26,032 nucleotides of DNA. It comes from Priapulus caudatus (Eukaryota > Priapulida > Priapulimorpha > Priapulimorphida > Priapulidae). Of the stretch, positions 1 through 10,090 are shown one piece after another. Position 1 is the stretch's first letter. Every line of letters starts with the position of its first letter. The notes beneath the pieces were generated by a model. That model searched no databases. It was not told where the DNA came from and saw nothing but the letters and a program-made list of their open reading frames with translations. A program made the position numbers and the translations under genes. The DNA lies in contig NW_014578047.1 in NCBI RefSeq assembly GCF_000485595.1, positions 10,897 to 36,928 of the forward strand. The letters are read 5' to 3'.

Positions 1-51
1 TTGACGTTTCGTACTCTAACGGTTGCCAAAAATATTCGAGCAGACAGACAG

Positions 52-52
<1 letters not shown>

Positions 53-101
<49 letters not shown>
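53..101. repeat. (AC)n dinucleotide microsatellite
   Basis: An uninterrupted run of about 24 AC units. It lies immediately before the first recognisable Helitron coding sequence and may mark where the 5' part of that element was lost or rearranged. Confidence 0.97.
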
Positions 102-106
<5 letters not shown>

Positions 107-114
107 CGCGAAAA

Positions 115-873
115 CAATACGTTCCGCTACACTACGTGCGGAGGAGATAAACCATTATTCCTCACGACCAACCAGCAACATGTTGTAATCATGGCAAAAC
201 TGTTATACCTCCCGTTTATGACCCACCATATGTTATACAAGAGCTTCTGGTAAAAAACAAAGCATTCAAAAATAACATAAGAAGTTACAACAATTCTCTT
301 TTATTATCAAGCATAGGATTTGACAAAGAGATCATCGTGCCTGGTTTCTCACCAAATGTCAAGATTCAGGGGAGAATTTGGCACTCCATAGGTACTTTCT
401 TTCCACAGGATGGTCAGAATAAAAAATTTGCTGAAATCTAAATCCACAATGGAAACTATGAAAAGGAAGCACAGAGAAGAATTAAGATACAACGAGACAA
501 TAATTGTACCTTGTCTGAGCCAACTATGTACACTATACAAATGATGTTATATCACAACAATCTATATGTTCAAACTTTCAAAGCAGCATCACAACTCCCT
601 CAACTGCTTATTAAAGAGACCAAGTTTGTATGGCGAAAAGACAAGAAACCAACTGCTGAACACAACAGAAGGTACAATTTACCTCAAGTCAATGAAGTCT
701 TCCTACTAGCATTGAATGATTCCAGTGAGTCAGCTGATGTCGTCATTTACCTGAAGGATGGTGGAAATCAGCGCATAAACGACCTCAACAAAGCATCTGA
801 CCCACTGCATTTCATTCTCCTTTTCCCACATGGCGAGGATGGCTGGTATGTAGACCTACATCAAACCAAGTAG
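115..873 (+). pseudogene. Helitron transposase, N-terminal part (zinc-finger remnant and start of Helitron-like N domain)
   Basis: A weak Cys/Gly patch around 135-150 (reading TTCGG) and a CCNHGK motif at 181-198 match the Cys-rich N-terminus typical of Helitron transposases, but they are in different frames. From 193 the frame reads VIPPVYDPPYV, then IRSYNNSLLLSSIGF near 280-320, which fits the conserved 'IRxYN...AxxSxG' block. It continues through an in-frame TAA at 439-441, where the family usually has a Tyr, into RRYNLP and DPLHFILLFPHGEDGW (about 670-845), a hallmark of the domain. It ends at an in-frame TAG at 871-873; the same frame resumes straight after it. No start codon can be assigned. 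Identification is from family pattern recognition. Confidence 0.85.
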
Positions 874-1575
874 GATGGAAGTAAAGGCACCAAAATTTCT
901 TCGACCATGTTTTACAGCCACAGAATTCAGTTGCGACAGGGATACCTCAACCATATTGTCAGATCTGGAAGACTTTTTCAAGAATACCTGTGTTCAGTCT
1001 GGTACAAGGTAGAGAGGTGCAGGTTGAACAAGTACAAACTGAATCAGAAGAAGATCCGCGCAGAAAAGTACAACGGTCTCATGGATGCCATCCACATGCA
1101 CGACGACGCCAATATACTCAACACTTGCCTAAGAATAATCTTACCAGCGACATTTCACTGCTCTCCCCGCTGGTACCAGGAGAGTTTTCAAGACGCTATG
1201 ACCATTGTGAGGTACTATGGTCGCCCTCATCTCTTTATAAAATTTACAGCATATGCCAAGTGGCCAGATATCATAGAAAGCCTTTTTCCAGGAGTGGAAA
1301 CTACAGACAGGCCTGATTTGGTTAACAGGGTGTTCAACATAAAACTCAAGGAACTACTGCATGATATCATGAAGAATGACATACTTGGCAAAGTCAATGC
1401 TATGGTAGAAATAGTTGAATTTCAAAAACGAAGCCTTCCACACATCTACTTAATGCTCACTCTTCAGGAGGAATATGCACCTAAAACTCCTGTAATTACG
1501 ACAAGTATGTTTGTGCTGAGATTCCAGATAACCATCAAAATCCCCGGCTTTATGATCTTGTTACAAAGTTCATGA
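874..1575 (+). pseudogene. Helitron Rep endonuclease domain, HUH half (degenerate)
   Basis: The frame continues directly from the preceding piece after the TAG at 871-873. It reads GRLFQEYLCS, then ILPATFHCSPRWYQ, RPHLFIKFTAYAKWPDI and DRPDLVNRVFNIKL, the ordered landmarks of the Helitron-like N-terminal/Rep region. At 1432-1449 the metal-binding HUH site, normally LPHxH, reads LPHIY: the second His codon position (1447-1449) is TAC, one transition from CAC, so metal binding should be lost. The frame then departs from the family pattern near 1500; the homologous sequence (YVCAEIP, then RLYDLV and FMIHGPC) continues in another frame, showing a frameshift. Rep would nick and rejoin single-stranded element ends during rolling-circle transposition. 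Confidence 0.88.
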
Positions 1576-2222
1576 TTCATGGTCCCTGTGCAGGCGTCAA
1601 CCAACGTAGTCCATGCATAAACGCCAAAGTATGCATGCAAAGTTTTTCAAAGGATCTGAACTAACATACCATACATTCAAACCAGACTTACCCTATGTAT
1701 AGAAGAAGATCACCACTACAAGGGGGTCACACAGCCGACATATGGGTCAGCAGCATAAAACAAAAGATCACTATCGACAACAGATGGGTTGTCCCCTATA
1801 ACCCAGTGCTACTACTGAAATACCAAGCACATATTAATGTCGAAATTGTTGCTTCTGTTGGTGGTGTCAAGTACTTGCATAAGTACATTAACAAAGGTGC
1901 TTACCGTGTTATGTTTAAAACAAGCAGTGGTCAAATGGCATATAATGAAATACAGAGGTTTGTTGATGCAAGATACATATCAGCATCAGAAGCTGCTTGG
2001 AGACTCAATGGGTTTAATGTAAGCCACAAGTATCCCGCGGTGCACAAAATGCCCATTTATCTACCAAATGAACAGATGGTGTTAATTCATGAAAACCAAC
2101 ATCCTGCAGATACTTCAGCTCATTCTGAAAATACTCAACTCACAGAGTTCTTTACACTGAATACAGTTGACCCAAATGCACGCCAATACCTGTACACTGA
2201 TATCCTAAGGCACTATATCTAG
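1503..2222 (+). pseudogene. Helitron Rep domain, catalytic-tyrosine half (degenerate)
   Basis: Reading from 1503 gives YVCAEIP, LYDLVTKFMIHGPC and RSPCINAKVC, crosses an in-frame TAA at 1662-1664, then MYRRRS, NRWVVPYNPVLLLKYQAHIN and VKYLHKYINKG. The last block holds two Tyr codons four residues apart (1872-1874 and 1884-1886), the spacing expected of the paired nucleophiles of Helitron Rep; both are retained. The remainder (YNEIQRFVDARYISASEAAW) is a strongly conserved segment. An in-frame TAG at 2220-2222 sits where the family usually has Trp, consistent with a TGG to TAG change. The ATG at 1695 is internal and not a real start. Confidence 0.88.
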
Positions 2223-2612
2223 GACGCCAAATGCAAGAAGTATACACAAAGGAAAAGGAAAACTCGCAACATATCAAATGATGAAGCAAAACGCGACATG
2301 ATTGGCCGAATTCCAGTCATATCAATCAACTGCCACAACAAAAAGAAATACTTCCTTAGAATGCTCCTTCACCATGTTAAAGGTCTTGCCAGCTTTGAAG
2401 ACCTGAGAACCGTAAATGAAGAGCTATGCGAAACATACCAACAGGCTTACATTAATCTACGATTATTTGAAGATGACCAGGAAACTTACAAGGCTATGGA
2501 AGAGGCATCCACAATTAAATTTGGCCCACAACTAAGACACTGCTTTGTGACATTGCTCATTCATGCAATGCCTGCAAACCCTGTACAGCTCTTTCAAACC
2601 TTCAAAACTTAA
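2223..2612 (+). pseudogene. Helitron Rep-helicase linker region
   Basis: The same frame as the preceding piece runs on after the TAG at 2220-2222: IGRIPVIS, KKKYFLRMLLHHVKG, SFEDLRTVNEE, then LFEDDQETYKAMEEAS and QLRHCFVTLL. 'YFLRMLL...G..SFEDLRTV' and the 'EDD' block are standard landmarks between Rep and the helicase in Helitron proteins. It ends at an in-frame TAA (2610-2612), after which the frame continues unchanged. No catalytic residues are expected here. Confidence 0.85.
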
Positions 2613-3203
2613 CTGTGTCATGACTTTATGCAACCAAACAAATTTGCCGAACGAACAGATGCTATCATAAATCAAGTTCTGCTGCAACTCCAAACAATGT
2701 TTTATGAAGCTGGCAAAGACATGATCACAGACTTCAACCTTTCACAGCCTTTACAGCCAACTGAATTTGTGACACAAGATCCTATTGAGGTTAAGCAAGA
2801 ACTAAAGTACTCTCAAGAAAAGCTTCAGCAAGAGACCAACGACAATGAAGCAAAGTTAAACCACGACCAACTAAAGGCATTCCTAGCTCTGAAGACAGCA
2901 ATTGATGACAACAAACCTGGTTTTTTTGCAATGTATGCTTCTGGTGAAACTGGAAAGACTCTCGTTCTCACAACCATCACATCATATGTTAGAAGCCAAG
3001 GCAAAATTTGTCTTGCTTTAGCCACCAGTGGCATTGCTGCAACTTTGCTCCCTGGAGAAAGGACAGTCCACAGTAAGCTCAAAGTACCAATAAACCTCAT
3101 AGACACACCACTTTGCTCAATAAGGTACAACAGTGGATTGATGAGGTCACCATGGGTGATAGAAAAGTATTCGAGACTATTGACAGATCCTTCAGAGAAA
3201 TAA
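2613..3203 (+). pseudogene. Helitron PIF1-like helicase, motif I region
   Basis: The frame continues from the linker. LNHDQLKAFLAL (about 2860-2893) is the Q-motif-like lead-in. The Walker A region at 2937-2960 reads ASGETGKT, with Ala replacing the first Gly of GxxxxGKT, so nucleotide binding may already be impaired. Next come CLALATSGIAATLLPGERTVHS and LKVPI, matching helicase motif Ia. The family pattern is lost in this frame near 3115-3137 because the sequence coding for the Walker B motif lies in another frame. The last residues before 3203 are therefore out-of-frame read-through. The helicase would unwind the transposing strand with 5'-3' polarity as in PIF1 relatives. Confidence 0.88.
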
Positions 3204-3721
3204 CACACCTGGCTGAACCTTTTGGTGGTGTCACAATGCTCTTCAGTGGTGATTGAAGACAATGCCGCCCAGTTGTACCACATGGTAGTAAAGCTGATAT
3301 CCTACACCATACGTTCAAATTCTCAGATATATGGAAAAAAGTTAAAGTGTTTAAACTTACAATCAACATGAGAATAATTGAAGCCGGTGGTGAAAATATA
3401 GACTTTTCCAATTATCTCCTAAGGATAGGAGAAGGTAGTGTACAAATACACCCAGCAACTGCTGACAACCAAGTCAAAATACCAAAGAATTTAATATCAA
3501 GATCTAACACATTGGAAGACTTCTGCAACAAAATGTATCCTAATCTAAGAGAGAAAGTCACCAAAGGCATGCAGAACCGTCTACTCCAGCATGATTGGTC
3601 CCACTGGTTATCATCAAGGGAAATCATTTGCCCAATAAACGAAGATGCCAATGAAATCAATGAGATACTCATCAATGTTTTGGCTGGACAACAAATAACA
3701 TATCTTTCTTATGACAATTAA
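3137..3721 (+). pseudogene. Helitron PIF1-like helicase, motifs II-III region
   Basis: From 3137 the sequence reads IDEVTM (Walker B, normally DEAPM-like), then FGGVTMLFSGD, an in-frame TGA at 3254-3256, and RQCRPVVPHGSKADI, matching 'GDFRQ.LPV.P.G.R..I'. KLTINMR (about 3353-3373) is the 'LT.NMR' motif. Later blocks are FSNYLLRIGEG, IPKNLI, FCNKMYPNL and REIICPINEDANEIN, corresponding to the family's 'ILAPTN..V..IN' segment, followed by YLSYD. The frame ends at TAA near 3720; the homologous reading continues in another frame. Confidence 0.88.
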
Positions 3722-4088
3722 GACCAGAAATGAGGAAGAGGCACATAGGTATCCCACTGAGTGGCTAAATACCATCAAATTGCCTTCTATGCCTCCTCAT
3801 ATCTTAAAGTTGAAACCTGGTGCCCCTATCATGCTATTAAGAAATCTTGATCCAACAAATGGTCATGTTAATGGTGCCCGCTATTTTGTCAAAGCAATGA
3901 CTAACAAAATCATCCATGCAGAGTTAGCAACTGGAGGACACAAAGGAAAAGACATCTTAATTCCAAGAATCTTATTCCATCCACAAGACCAAACTATTCC
4001 TGTTGAGATTGAGAAGAAGCAATTTCCAATTCGACTGTGTTTTGGCATAACAGCCAACAAATCACAGGGCAGACACTTTCAAATGTAG
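3711..4088 (+). pseudogene. Helitron PIF1-like helicase, motifs IV-V region
   Basis: It reads HRYPTEWLN, MPPHILKLKPGAPIMLLRNL, DPTNGHVNGARYFVK, LIPRILFHP, KQFPIRLCFGITANKSQG. These are the canonical late-helicase blocks ('LPPH.L.LK.G.PIMLLRNLDP..GL.NGTR' and 'FP.R..FA.TINKSQGQT'). At about 4070 the expected GQTLSNV is split: this frame gives GRHFQM and stops, while TLSNVEVYL continues in the next frame, a one-base deletion. It is one of the best conserved parts of the element. Confidence 0.9.
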
Positions 4089-4237
4089 AAGTTTACCTAA
4101 AACATGACTTCTTCACACATGGACAGCTCTATGTTGCACTCAGTAGGGTTGGACACCCAAACAACATTACTGTTTTTAAGCCAGCTGGAGACACTGCTGA
4201 ATATATGACAAATATAGTTTACAACGAGATCCTGTAG
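4060..4237 (+). pseudogene. Helitron PIF1-like helicase, motif VI and C-terminus
   Basis: This segment continues the preceding one after the roughly 4070 frameshift. TLSNVEVYL is followed by FFTHGQLYVALSRV (4109-4150), the intact helicase motif VI including the arginine finger region, and then NNITVFK. It ends with YNEIL and TAG at 4235-4237. Whether that TAG is the original stop or another nonsense change is unclear (see the finding on a possible downstream exon). Confidence 0.9.
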
Positions 4238-4266
4238 CCTGCTTCCACTCGACAGGTAACCGACAG

Positions 4267-4677
4267 GTAATAACCCACTTCCACATTTACTGCCAAACCA
4301 TATATATTTGTATCACAAAGACATGTCTGACATATCTATTCACTCAACTATCATCATTATTGCATCAAGGTCTAACAAATCTACTCAATATGCCCATCCG
4401 CTGTCACAGGTTATCCACAGCTTTGTACAATATAATCTTACATATGCACCTTCTTCTTTCAAATAGTATTCACTAGATCTTGATAGGGAATCTATGTGTA
4501 TCAATCTGGACTCATACTAACATATCACATCATGTTTGTTACATGCAGTATGCTTATCTCTGTGCACCTTCACACCCAAATAATTTCTGCTTCCAACTCC
4601 TAAATCCTCAATAATTCTCCTTGTGCTAACATCAGTAATTATAACCACTTACCATATTTTTCCCGTCTATTCAACAG
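4267..4677 (+). other. Possible intron / inter-ORF spacer of the Helitron
   Basis: There is no recognisable coding between the helicase end and the downstream ORF. A donor-like CAG|GTAATA begins at 4267 (with another GTAAC at 4256), and a pyrimidine-rich acceptor ending in TTCAACAG finishes at 4677. Joining 4266 to 4678 puts the helicase frame in phase with the ATG at 4685. This is an inference from splice consensus and phase only. Confidence 0.35.
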
Positions 4678-5224
4678 ATACGTTATGACCGAAGCAACAC
4701 TCAAGGAACTAAGACTGGCTGCCTTGTCAGCTCGGTTATACTTTGCAGAAGCAGTTAAGAGGGCCAACAACCAAAAAGATGTTAAGGAACTTTCGACTGC
4801 TATACAGCATGTATTCATGTCTAGTGAAATAATGCTTAAACGGCAATCACTTCAAATCAATAAGCTAAAACAGCAATCACTTCAAATCAATGAGCTGCAA
4901 CAGAAAGACATGCACAACGGCATGATATTGTTGACCTAAAGCAAGCTAACTTCAAACTGCAACATGGCATGTCACCGACTACACCTACGAGAGGACCATC
5001 AACGATTCAACCTCCATGCATGTGTATGCCAGCCCTTCCAGATCCAACGGCCACTTCGCCAGCATCAGCGAAGCTTATACCAGATCCCACCAAACCCTAC
5101 AGCCCCGCAAATACAAGACGACACAGAAGACTTGGATAGCAATAATGAGCACGACATATTGAACAAAGTATTTGATGACATAGAAAAGAGAATGTCACCA
5201 AAAATATTGAAGTTTAACGATTAG
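4678..5224 (+). pseudogene. Unrecognised downstream ORF with coiled-coil and acidic C-terminus
   Basis: I do not recognise the family. From ATG 4685 it reads an Ala/Leu-rich helical segment (TLKELRLAALSARLYFAEAV), then two near-identical 10-residue copies of QSLQIN(K/E)L(K/Q)Q (about 4840-4905), typical of a coiled coil. The first frame stops at 4937-4939. A neighbouring frame from 4921 reads HDIVDLKQANFKLQHG and a Pro/Thr-rich stretch (TPTRGPSTIQPP), and the first frame regains a plausible acidic tail (DDTEDLDSNNEHDI, then VFDDIEKRMSP) ending at TAG 5222-5224. Two frameshifts would explain this, in keeping with the decay of the adjacent helicase. It could be a Helitron-encoded accessory or C-terminal domain, or captured host sequence. 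A coiled-coil, Pro-rich, acidic layout suggests a protein-interaction role, but no function can be assigned. Confidence 0.45.
4840..4905 (+). repeat. 30 bp tandem duplication inside the downstream ORF
   Basis: Two adjacent in-frame copies of a unit containing CAATCACTTCAAATCAAT are separated by an AAGCT/GAGCT variant. Because the unit is a multiple of three and encodes heptad-like Leu/Ile residues, it extends the predicted coiled coil. Confidence 0.8.
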
Positions 5225-5442
5225 GTGGGCAGGCTGTTCTAAAAAAGTTGATACCCCATTAGCCCGCATATAGGCCCATCAAACATTCCCTTCCATTTTA
5301 TTATTTTAGAAACAATAACAATTACAAACATTTTCATTTTTATTTAGATTAGTGATGTCACCACTCTGTGTTCCACTTAGTGTATTACGTAGGGTTGCGT
5401 ACGGAACAAACCTTTGTATTTTGTGTATTTGAGGAAATTGCA
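5225..5442. other. Spacer between the Helitron and the GATA repeat
   Basis: AT-rich DNA with no coding signal. It may contain the Helitron 3' end. A short GC-richer motif at about 5386-5405 (CGTAGGGTTGCGTACGG) could form a weak hairpin, but no CTRR terminus follows it convincingly. Confidence 0.4.
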
Positions 5443-5510
<68 letters not shown>

Positions 5511-5516
5511 ATAGAT
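5443..5516. repeat. (TAGA)n / (GATA)n tetranucleotide microsatellite
   Basis: About 17-18 nearly perfect units, ending in a variant AATAGATC. It forms the left edge of the first copy of the 1.8 kb duplicated segment; the second copy is preceded by a degenerate form of the same repeat. Confidence 0.97.
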
Positions 5517-7076
5517 CAGTGATTTATCGTCAGTAACGTAAACCTCATCACTGTCGATAACCGCATCGTTATTAGTGAGCCACTGAACGTCCTTTGCACA
5601 ACATATATATAGCTATCACATGTGGCTGAAGAAAGAATGAAGCAAACAGGTGACCGCTCTACACAGTGCTTCTATAACCCATTATAGTGCTTTTAGAGGC
5701 CGCTATCAGCATGTGGTTGTTCTACAACGGTGGCTGCTAACATAACGATATAAACAGATACGCATAAATGTATGGGATAGCAGCACAATTCTAGTATTTT
5801 ATCAATATATATTATAGGTATAATAGCATAACCTAGGTAAAGAAATTAATGGAAGCGATTTTTGTGGCGTAATAACATTCGCGTATCGACGTAATACATC
5901 GCACAAGCTGCACGAATGTATGTGTAAATACCAACCGTAAGCAGAGTTGTGCAGTGTAAGCAGAATATTCCGAAGCGCGAATGTGGAAAGCCTATTACTA
6001 AGGTCACAGGGGCGAGGAAGCCACAACTAACATGCGATGACGTTCATTTATAGCTTAGGTCGTACGTTTAGCGCACCTACACTGATATTCCGAATAGAAG
6101 ACGATCTGCCGATATCCAGTTCACATGGATTAATTATGCAATATAATTATTTTGCATATAAATATTTTATATTAAAACATGAATCGTTAATATAATCCTC
6201 AGTGATATAGGTGACACATGTCTCTTCGCATTCTTATTATTTAATAAACACTTGCATGAATTAGTATGCACGAGTATTAATAACTTGCCTGCGTGAGTGT
6301 TTCCAGTACAACCATTTTATTGCATTGGCACATAGTTAAATATTGACCCAGCATTTTACAGCACTTATGCAATTTAGGACAGTGCGCATATAGCATTTTA
6401 TGAGAGCCCGTTGCGGAGAACCAGCATTGCCATAAATTAATATCGGAAAAGCAGGCGACAACATTTTTATTAGACCACAGTTGTATTACTTGGGCCCTAG
6501 CTAGTACATGTAATAAAAAGCTCTCCCGTGAGTAAACTAATATCCCAGATCCCTGCTATGGATCCATCCTATGCGTATGGTCTCTAGCGTTTGGAATAGT
6601 GGTAGACCCAAGCCATTACAACGATAGTGGTTACAAGGAATATGATTCCGATGTATCTACGTTTATGTGCGAAGCCATTCGTTTAGTTAAAGCATATAGA
6701 GGGTCTTTACTTACACGTGTCATCTATTATCCTGTCCCACAGACCCTCACGAATGCGCATATGGCTGCATGTAGAATGCGCACCCGCGTTCGAGTGGTTT
6801 TTCGCGTAAAATAACATGTACATTTCCGCTAAAGCGGATGAAACACGTTGTTATATGCTACCTGTGTGTTCGTCTGTGTCGATGAAATACGTTTAGACTC
6901 CTCGCATTATTTCCAGTATTGCTGCTTACACAGCATTGCTACAGAGATACCGCCGGTACTGAGCCGTTTGCCGCACATTTCTGGCTTATTGAAAACATTG
7001 CGTGATAACCGCATTATGAATAATGCAACCATACTCACAGTATGGACATCACACACACGGCGCTGAGCTGGAGCCC

Positions 7077-7210
7077 GCAAGGAAGACGTCGCGTACGTGG
7101 GAAGACCCAAAGCAACTTGCATGGAGGCGAGACTCAGAAGCTGAACTTAAGAGGAAGGGCTACACATGGAGGGAACTGGAGCGGAAGGCAATCAGCCGAG
7201 CAACATCGAG
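7077..7210 (+). pseudogene. LINE reverse-transcriptase C-terminal tail fragment (copy 1)
   Basis: The frame reads RKTSRTWEDPKQLAWRRD, then EAELKRKGYTWRELERKA. This fits the conserved extreme C-terminus of RTE/L2-like non-LTR retrotransposon proteins (pattern 'GRP..TW...LE.E......TW.E.ER.A..R..WR..V..LC'). Only about 45 residues remain and no RT palm (YADD) or endonuclease lies upstream, so this is a dead 3' fragment. It runs into a TTCGTG hexamer array instead of completing the 'WRKFV' motif seen in copy 2. The family assignment is by pattern and the clade is uncertain. Confidence 0.6.
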
Positions 7211-7213
7211 ACG

Positions 7214-7325
7214 TGTTAGTGTTCGTGTTCGTGTTCGAGTTAATTCGTGTTCGTGTTCGTGTTCGTATTCGTATTCGTATTCGTATTCGTATTCGTGTTC
7301 GCGTGCGCGTGCGCGCGCGTGTGTT
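7214..7325. repeat. (GTTCGT/ATTCGT)n hexamer array grading into (GC)n
   Basis: About 15 copies of a TTCGTG/TTCGTA hexamer, followed by an alternating CG/TG tract (GTGCGCGTGCGCGCGCGTGTG). It translates as Val-Phe, Ser-Cys/Ser-Tyr or Arg-Val/Arg-Ile repeats depending on the frame, which explains long but meaningless ORFs here. Confidence 0.95.
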
Positions 7326-7990
7326 ATATGACTGTGAATAATATTTTCTTAATAATAGTTTTTTTTCAGATTTATGCGTTTTTGCGCAGATTTGAGTGGT
7401 ATTTCCTGATTGGCGTGTATGATAAAAAATAAAACCATACTTGTGTTCTGGACAGACGCCTTTTTATTATCACTGGGTTAGTCGGAATTAATAGACCTAA
7501 TCTACGTTCACGACGACCTTGGCCGATCAGCTAGTGGTAACCATTCCCTGTCCAAAATAATCGGGCGGTTTTACTACTGTAGGTCTATCATTAGTAACTA
7601 TATCGCTTGCGGATCGAAATTTTTTAAATGTTACGTATAGTGGTTTATAATTTTTTTTGGCAAACGAATGAATGCTGACATGACAGAATTCGCTCACTGG
7701 TATCAGGTAACATATCTATATACAGCGTCCTCATTCAGCATAGCACGTGGGCCCTACTATTGAAAGCTAGTTGTAATTGCTAAAAAATCAGTATAGTAGC
7801 GAAAATGTTGTTATCCTTGTTTTTCCAAATTTGCAGAGCCTCATTTTCCCATCTCTATAACATATGAAATAATTGAAACAAATAAAATCTCGATTCACGT
7901 TTACATTACGTACGCGCTTTGCTCACTGTTGCACAACGGTTGCAATAATCAACATCATTTGCGATTACATGCGCAATTGCGCAATATAAA
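7326..7990. other. Non-coding AT-rich stretch
   Basis: No homology-bearing ORF, RNA gene or repeat was recognised on either strand. Confidence 0.5.
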
Positions 7991-8009
7991 ACATCACAAT
8001 ATAAACAAT

Positions 8010-8296
8010 TATGCGCAATATAAACAATTATTAATTTCCATATGTGAAATAATGATGACTTTTCTCTTATTGCAAAGCAAGTATAATTTCAATGTTTTCG
8101 CATGAATAAACAAATATGTGCAATATAAACAATTATTAATTTTCATATATGAAATCGATGATCAATCATATATGAAATCAATGTTTTCGCAAGAATAAAC
8201 AAAGATGCGCAATATAAAAAATTATTAAGTTTTATATATTAAATTATTATCACTTTTCTCTTATCGCAAACCTAGATTAATTTGAATGTTTTCGTA
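8010..8296. repeat. Degenerate tandem repeats of about 85-100 bp
   Basis: Blocks containing GCAATATAAACAATTATTAA, a CATATATGAAAT element, ACTTTTCTCTTAT(T/C)GCAAA and AATGTTTTCGCA(T/A)GAATAAACAAA recur at about 8010, 8115 and 8200. A shorter partial copy (GCAATATAAAACATC) precedes them at about 7980. The copies differ by substitutions and by loss of internal blocks. Confidence 0.75.
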
Positions 8297-10090
8297 GTTT
8301 TCGACCAGCTGTCTGGACGACCGCGCCCTCTCGTGTCACATCACAGGTCATTTTATGTCGAATGGCTTAACATTGATACAGTTAATTTACTCGTTACAGT
8401 GTGCCCGAAGTTGTCTACGAAAGACATGATGGGTTTTAGAGCCAATGGACCTCGCATGACAATATACGAGTATCTAGGAAGATCGATTGATAATCATGCT
8501 TTCAGCATTTCTTTAGAGGGTGGGAGCAACACGAGTTTACACTATATGCATTCAAACTATTGGGACACGCGCTTGGCTTTATATTAGACTGCAGAAAATC
8601 AGAAACTGTGCACACACGTAGAAATCCGATTGAAGAAACGACTGAAGTCAATTCCTTTGCAGAACAATATTATCGTCTATGCGCATTTTCGTGCGTCTCT
8701 TCACACTTGGCACACTGTGAGTCCTATCGAAAAGTCGTATATGTTCATCTAAATATAATACGAGCTAGAATTATAAAAGAAAACCTCACAGAGCCATACT
8801 TCTCACGTACACACCACGGGGGCAACTGACCCACACACTTACAGGTATTTCTTACCGCTCAGGAAAAGGTCGCAGCATTCGGTGGCAAGGGGCAATTTCC
8901 GCTGAGATTTTGGAGAACAAGGTCTAACAAATGCAAAGAAATTAATTTAATAAATGGCAGAGCAACATTATCCCATCATGCAGCTTAATGTTATCGTACA
9001 TGTGTTTTACGTCTGTATTTACTTTACTCTCTCTTTACTGTCGCGAAATTATGCCCCCCCCCCATTTCGTTGCGGAATTACTTATTTTGCACGTTTGAGA
9101 AAACCGATTATTTGCATAAATGATGGGACCAAACATGGGTTACTATCGTCACTCGAAGCACCAGGTCAAATCTAATCTATCACTTGTAATCAATTTCTTC
9201 AGACGTCCATATTATTGCGAATTTCCATCCTTACCGTTGACGATTGATCATGCCTCATGTTGATACACCGCGACTGAGCAAACTGAGCGTACAACGCGAT
9301 GAAACATTGTAACGAGGTTTTGGCTTGCCGAAATTCAATTCACTTTTAAAATTATGGTGACGTTACGCCTTAAAGTACCATCTTATTTACGGGACAATCT
9401 GCGTGTATACCGGTGAAATATAACAGTTACAAAAAGGCAGAGTGACGGGATTTTCGCATGAGCTATTTCATGATCAGGATTGTGAGCACTGAATTTGCCC
9501 AAATAAACCAGCCAATTTTATCGTTCTTGCCACCTCACGCTAGGATAGTATGTCATATATCCTAATAAAACTGTATAATTTTTGCCTTGCGGTACGGCGT
9601 TTCCATATCGTCTCTAGGGAAGCGTTTGACTGCCTTGGTCTAAATCTTTGACAATTAGTTGTAGAATGGTTATGGTTTAGTGCCGTGGCAGTTCGCCAAT
9701 CCGACAGCCGACAAAATGACAATCCGACATTTCGCAGATCTATTGAGCCCACACGTAGTGTTATAAAGAATTCAGCAATTAGCAGATAATAAAATAACTA
9801 TACCCCTCCCAACATCGGGTGTGAGGTTAAATGTATTGTAGCAGAGCATATAGAACGTGTAGAAAAGAACACATCCCAATATACGGTGACCTGTATTTTC
9901 TATCAAGCAATCACATGCGTTATTTATTGTTATCGACCTTTTTTACGAACTGCTGCACAATTCCGTAAAATACGATTATATATCCCCCACCGATCAAAGG
10001 TCTAACAAGCTAAATATCTCGTATAGTGATATGATGTCCATGGGCTAGGTAAACGAAAATACATTACAATTATCTATCGTCGGCTGACTT
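8297..10090. other. Non-coding stretch without recognised features
   Basis: Mixed-composition DNA. An open frame of 101 codons (8282-8587) resembles nothing I know, has no splice or start context, and is within chance expectation. A C10 run lies at 9054-9063. No RNA gene or structured repeat was recognised. Confidence 0.45.

Larger units (their letters stand above)
115..5224 (+). mobile_element. Degenerate autonomous Helitron (Rep/helicase) with downstream ORF
   Basis: The plus strand carries, in the order expected for an animal Helitron, a Cys-rich N-terminal remnant, the Helitron-like N-terminal/Rep region, and a PIF1-type SF1 helicase. The stretch 115-4237 is readable almost continuously once frame changes are followed. 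In-frame stops are seen at 439-441, 871-873, 1662-1664, 2220-2222, 2610-2612 and 3254-3256, and frame changes near 150, 1500, 3120, 3710 and 4070, so no functional transposase can be made as written. Helitrons move by rolling-circle replication and have no TIRs or target-site duplications; I could not identify a certain 5' TC or a 3' hairpin followed by CTRR, so both ends are approximate. The right boundary is placed at the end of an unrecognised ORF that may belong to the element. Confidence 0.85.
5443..7210 (+). repeat. 1.8 kb duplicated segment, copy 1
   Basis: The sequence from the GATA repeat to the ATCGAG at 7210 reappears, collinear and in the same orientation, at 13262-15138. Shared landmarks include GATAACCGCATCGTT (5558 and 13426), GAGCCACTGAACGTC, GCGATTTTTGTGGCGTAATAA, TCCTCAGTGATATAGGTGA, ATGGATCCATCCTATGCGTA and the LINE tail at the right end. 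Differences are mostly one-base insertions or deletions. Apart from the LINE tail I see no coding sequence in it; short ORFs on both strands are not conserved between the copies. Confidence 0.93.

Noticed and set aside
23-253. 76-codon frame containing a Thr-His repeat
   Set aside because: The repeat is the (AC)n microsatellite, and most of the remainder is the wrong frame of the Helitron N-terminus.
2825-3675. Minus-strand open frames opposite the helicase
   Set aside because: They are antisense shadows of the helicase coding sequence.
5442-5516. CRISPR-like array
   Set aside because: Simple tetranucleotide repeat with no spacers; the other tandem arrays also lack unique spacers.
7023-7341. 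Arg-Val / Ser-Cys repeat proteins in three frames
   Set aside because: The C-terminal halves are hexamer-microsatellite translation; only the short LINE-tail part at 7077-7210 is meaningful.
8282-8587. 101-codon plus-strand open frame
   Set aside because: No recognisable family, no splice or promoter context, and a length that chance can produce in 26 kb; not called a gene.
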